DNA of 64,000 nt from Costus lasius (Eukaryota > Streptophyta > Magnoliopsida > Zingiberales > Costaceae), in contig CM050454.1 of the NCBI GenBank assembly GCA_027563935.2, positions 49,752,596 to 49,816,595 of the forward strand, in the 5' to 3' direction. Positions 59,598-64,000 of this stretch are shown here, piece by piece. Position 1 is the stretch's first letter. Each line of letters begins with the position of its first letter. The position numbers and the translations under genes are program-made. The notes beneath the pieces are model-generated. The model was given only the letters and a program-made list of their open reading frames with translations, did no database searches and was not told where the DNA came from.

Positions 59598-61404
59598 TGG
59601 ATTGGGGTATGCCCTTAAGGCTAATGTTTGAGGCCTTGGGATTATATTAGTATCATGTATAAACTCTATGTTTATAAAGGCAATGGTTGTTATTCAGGTT
59701 GTTACATTATCTGCTGCAATATGTATACTTCTGGATAATGTCTCAATGCTGTTCAGCTTCGCTGACATGCAGTATTGTCCTTAGTCGAGATATCTTGGTG
59801 AACATGAGACAGCCTTGATATGATTGAGACTAATATGTGTTCTAATCTTATAGGATGCTTCGAGCATGGAATAAGATGTAGACTCATGGGTACATTGGAT
59901 GTACTGGACAGACCCTACTTAGGATATTCAATTGCTTGTCACAATGTGAATAATCCTTATATGCAAACAAGTGGCATATTTCCTATGACTTGAGATCACT
60001 TGTGTTTCTAAATGATGATTGGCATTGTTTTGAGGTAGTTCAATATCATTTGAAACATAATGGTTATAGACTATCTTGGATAATGAGCATGAGTCATGTT
60101 AGGGCACTAGTGATAGATATAGGATTGCCGTCTCCTTGTTTGGAGTGTGATGTTCTGAAGGGGCCCCCTGGATGAGATGGTTGAGAAAGTGTATGGCCAT
60201 ACCCAGATGACTATGTTTCATATGATCTAATCATTCTCATCATATTGGAATTACAGGCTTGACACGCTTGTCCAATAAGAACATCCAGTGGCAAAGGAAA
60301 CACATATGTCAAGTGACTTGGGTTCACACTTGTGCTGTGGTTTGGGTGTAGTCTTGGAAGACTCTTTCCTTTATATCGGGAGACAGTGATGTGTTGCTAG
60401 ATACCCCTCACTGATCGTGATAACGTAAGTTATCGTTACCGACATTTAAAGGAAACCCTTAGGGTCGCACAATTTGATGATATAGCTTACTTGAGTCAGA
60501 TCGTGTGGACTGAATTGTTTTGGTTCAGTTTAATGGGATTTAAACTCTGATTGTAAGTGAGATCTGGTCTGATCATGTTTGATTGATCAGAGCTTGAGAT
60601 TGGTAAGCTTCGATCGAGAGAATTGATGCTAGATCGATGAGATCAAGAGCATCAAGAGATGAATGGTTAGATCTTGAGCCTTATGGTTTAATTTGATCTA
60701 GACCAATGCTTGGTTTAATTTGGTCTTTGAACCAAATGTAATTGAACCGGTTCACTTAGTGTGAGCGCATGGTTCAAGTCAAGGGAGGAAGTTGCGATTG
60801 GGGTAAACGCATCTTGCGTTGAAGAAGTGGCTTGCTATTTTTGGAAATTGGTTTTCCAAAATGGGGAACGCCTCCACGTTCGAAGTGGTCACGCCCTATT
60901 CTCGCCTCTTCACCTCTTGTCACCTCTCTTCTCTCGTGTGGTGAGTTTTGATGCCAAGGAGAGGACTTGACAAAGCCAAGAGATCATCTCATCTTCCCTT
61001 CAAGCGATCAGGAGACTTGGAGACCCTTGCTAGCACAAGGAACGACAAGGAGTAGGCGATCAATCATCTTGTGTGCGCACACTTTGGAGGAGAGCTACTT
61101 CGTTCTCTGCTTCCAAGTCGCCATCCAAGCAATGGCTATGGTATGATCCCTTCTCGATCTATACATGTTATTAAGTTGATCATATATTCATGCATGCGAT
61201 TTTAGAAACCCTAGCTTCCGCTCAATGCAAAACCTCTGATATGCGCCTATTAGGGTTTCGCCCCCCTTTAGGGAACTTTCAATTGGTATCAGAGCGCATG
61301 TTTCTGTATGTTATATGATTGCTTAATGTATGATCCTTGTTTGCGTTTGCTTATGATCTAGAGTTTACATGCGAGATTACATCCTTGTCATCAGATGTTG
61401 GCGC
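59598..61404 (+). mobile_element. Copia element F (family 3): 5' LTR and start of leader
   Basis: 5' LTR 59598-61281 (1,684 bases, the same length as the C LTRs), starting TGGATTGGGGTATGCCC, a variant of TGTTGGGG, and ending AACTTTCA. Initiator-Met site TGGTATCAGAGC at 61284-61295. Only about 120 bases of leader follow before element G interrupts at 61405; the rest of F must lie right of the window. The exact LTR start is uncertain by three bases. Confidence 0.85.
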
Positions 61405-62497
61405 TGTTAGGGTATGCCCTTAAGGCTAATGTTTGAGGCCTTGGGATTGGAAAAGTATCATGTAATAAACTCTTATGTTTATAAAGGCAATGGTTATTAT
61501 TCAGTTTGTTACATTGTCTGCTGCAATAACTGTGCTTTTGAATAATGTCTCAAAGCTGTTCAGCTAGGCTGACATGCATATGTCCTTAGTCAAGATATCT
61601 TGGTGAACATGAGACAGCCTTGATATGATTGAGACTAATATGTGTTCTAATCTTATAGGATGCTTCGAGCATGGAATAAGATGTAGACTCATGGGTACAT
61701 TGGATGTACTGGACAGACCCTACTAGGATATTCAATTGCTTGTCACAATGTGAATAATCCTTGTTTGCATCAAGTGGCACATGTCCTCTGACTTGAGATC
61801 ACCGATCGAGAGAGGTGATGCTAGATCGGTGAGATCAGGAGCATCAGGAGATGAACGGTTAGATCTTGAACCTAAGGGTTTGATATGATCTAGACCAAGG
61901 GGCTTGGGCTTATTTGGTTTGGTTTGTTGAACCAAATGCAATTGAACCAAAAGAGAACCGGTTCACTTATGTGAACGCATGGTTCAAAAGGGTGATGGCG
62001 TTTTGGTCGTTTATGAGTGCATGCTTCCATTTATGGTAAGTCATCATGGCCTCTTCTTCAAAACGCCTAACGCCAAGCCGTTCACCACTTGACTTCACTT
62101 CGCTTGGCTTCTTGCAATACGCGCGTGGAGAAGAGGTGGACGAACGTGTGGAGCTCTCGCCCAAGCAAGATCTCGTCTCCCATCCCTTCCATTCGGCAAG
62201 GACACTTGAAGATCTTTGCTAGCACAAAGATCAACAAGAAGAAGCCATCTCTCTTCTTGTGTGCGTCACTTGTGGAGAAGATCTCTCTTGGTCTTTGCTT
62301 CCAAGCCGCCTCCTTCTCATGGCCATGGTAACGCATCTTTCACTTGATGTTTAAGTTGATCATATGAATGTATAGCATGCGATCAAATGTGAAACCCTAA
62401 TTCCGCTGCGAAAACAAAGAAAGGTCACTTGCGCCCCCCTCTTGAAAGGGGTACTCACCTTAGGGTTTCTCGCTCCCCCTTGAAGGGGACCCTTAGA
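61405..62497 (+). repeat. 5' LTR of G with internal deletion (1,093 bases)
   Basis: TGTTAGGGTATGCCC start. After GACTTGAGATCAC (61789-61801) it jumps to CGATCGAGAG, skipping about 590 bases present in the F LTR (about 60000-60610). It ends CCCTTAGA, with GA in place of the usual CA. Confidence 0.85.
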
Positions 62498-62499
62498 AT

Positions 62500-62511
62500 T
62501 GGTATCAGAGC
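62500..62511 (+). other. Primer-binding site of G, initiator-Met tRNA
   Basis: TGGTATCAGAGC two bases after the LTR. Confidence 0.92.
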
Positions 62512-64000
62512 GGTTAATATATGTTCATATGATTGCTTGGTTTGTTTTGTGATCCTTGTTAGTATAGATCTATTTCACATGCGCAACCACATGCTAGGTT
62601 TTAGGTGTTTTGGCGCATGTGTGATGTTCATGTTTATGCATGTTCTTGTTGGCGCATGTTAAGTATGTTGAATGGTATTTCATCAAAACTTATATCTACT
62701 TGCGCGCAAACATTTAGATCTATATGCACTTACTATAAACCCTTAGACGGGTTGATGGGGTTGAAGTCACCCTCTAGGTTAGATCCACATAGTCTGGTCA
62801 GACCATCTGACAGCCTAGATGGATCGACCAGATGGCACCTGTGCGCAAGCACGAGGTGGCTATAGGTCGATTGCATCACAGGCGTGTAGCGAGGTCTGGT
62901 TGAGACAACCAGTGAACACACATGAGTTAGGCCCGGGGTCACACCCGCTTGCCAGAACTCATGTTGGTTGTTCAGCCCTTGGCGCATGCATGGTTGACCA
63001 TTAGGTCAACTCGAGTCAGTTAGGACTTGGTGCATGCAAGGGCATGGATCTAACTAGATTGATGAGTGGATCCCTATCAATGGACCGTTGTAAGGTTGTA
63101 GGGCACATAAGAAAATTAAAATTGATGCCAATGGGTTTTCAAAATTTTATTTTCTTTGTAATGGATCACATGTTGATTGAATGATGCCATGATGCTTGTT
63201 TATTTATTCTTATGTGGGCTGCCCATGTTAAATGTGTGCTGTGCTGGGGCCTGCGTGCCTGGAATTAAACTTGTAAATTAATTTGTTTTGTGATCTGCGA
63301 ATCACATTTTTAATTAATTTATTGTATAATTGACCTGCGAGTCAAGCTTGTCTAGATAGATCAAAATGTATTTTGATTAGACAAGAGCACAAAAGCACAC
63401 ATCGCAGAGGCGCATTCAGCTGGTGGGCGCACCTGAGCTGCATTGAGCGCTAGGGCCCTGGGTTGGACCAGATGCGATGCAAAAGACCCAAGAAAAGCAA
63501 GTGAAGACTTAAGTTAATTAAGGTCTTACTTAGGCTATGGGCTTTTACCACATAAGATCCATGCTTTCTTTTATTGTTTAATAATTAGAATTGCATGAGT
63601 TATTTATCTTCTGCTATAGCCATAGGATTTGCCTGATAGTAAGAAGATAAAAGACCGTTAAAATCCAAACGCTAAAATATCAAGCACGTAATGCCTTCTG
63701 ACGCGAAACCTCACTGTTCTGACTATCGTTGGAGCCGTGTTGTACCCACTCAGTGGGCACGTCCATCTATCTTCAGACGGTGCGGGATTTCACCTGCGTG
63801 TTACAGAGAAGGGATTTATCGCTTCTCGTTGCTCAGCATAGCACGTGGTGGTCCAGGGAGTAGGTCGGGTCAGCTTGACCATGTAGGCTACATATGTGGC
63901 GCATATGGTAGCGCATGGAGGCAGCCATCTGAGGGATCAGAGACTGTGTTGTACCAACTCAGTTGGCACAGTCTGCTGGATTGCCCAGGTGAAGGGGAAT
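62512..64000 (+). other. Leader of element G with hairpins
   Basis: Non-coding, collinear with the reverse of 35040-36575 in element C. Two of the three leader hairpins are inside the window: CCCAC/GTGGG at 63745-63757 and CCAAC/GTTGG at 63954-63966, both with loop TCA. Confidence 0.65.

Larger units (their letters stand above)
61405..64000 (+). mobile_element. Copia element G (family 3), 5' part
   Basis: 5' LTR 61405-62497, primer site and leader; gag and the rest lie beyond the window. It is nested in the leader of F, an element of the same family. The left flanking bases are GGCGC, the predicted target duplication. The window ends where the leader of C still has about 280 bases before gag. 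Confidence 0.87.

Overview
The window is plant nuclear DNA made entirely of LTR retrotransposons. The evidence is Ty1/copia elements primed by initiator-Met tRNA, Athila-type Ty3/gypsy elements with a TGGCGCCGTTGCCGGGGA primer site, LTRs of 1.7 to 3.4 kb, and five-base target duplications. I see no host gene, rRNA, tRNA gene or CRISPR array. The host is probably a large-genome flowering plant; the species cannot be read from this sequence.

Layout, oldest to youngest where nesting shows it. An Athila-type element (E1) keeps its LTR end, primer site and partial gag at 8447-10894. A copia element (A, 1-8446) sits in its LTR, and its gag is cut at 10895 by a second Athila-type element (E2). E2 runs 10895-11095 and 50270-59597 and has gag-protease and an Athila ORF but no reverse transcriptase or integrase. 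Its 5' LTR holds copia element D (11096-50269). D's RNase H region holds a minus-strand composite B (18035-44991) with three LTRs and two internal regions. B's second internal region holds a nearly intact minus-strand copia element C (29175-38273) and a solo LTR H (40272-41942). D's 3' LTR holds a 3.4 kb solo LTR I (45160-48555). E2's 3' LTR is cut by copia element F (59598 onward), whose leader is cut by G (61405 to the window end). The deepest stack is E1 > E2 > D > B > C. Perfect target duplications support B (GAGTT), C (TTTAT), H (TGGAT) and I (CATCT); D has a 4/5 match (TTCTT/TTCTC).

Three copia families are present: family 1 (A and both units of B; about 2.2 kb LTRs, dead pol), family 2 (D; 1.85 kb LTR) and family 3 (C, F, G, H; about 1.68 kb LTR). 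Families 1 and 2 share LTR starts, primer site and polypurine tract, so family 2 could have supplied enzymes to family 1 in trans. No gene in the window is fully intact. C comes closest: one gag-pol frame broken by two Trp-to-TAG codons.

The most unusual signals are non-coding. (i) Five bulged hairpins with GAAA-type tetraloops sit in the Athila-type LTR, with compensatory changes between two copies. (ii) Three short hairpins lie at matching places in the leaders of all three copia families, with stems that differ but still pair. (iii) A palindromic TACGG/CCGTA repeat array occurs in E2's LTRs and again just upstream of its second ORF. (iv) The three-LTR composite carries a single outer target duplication.
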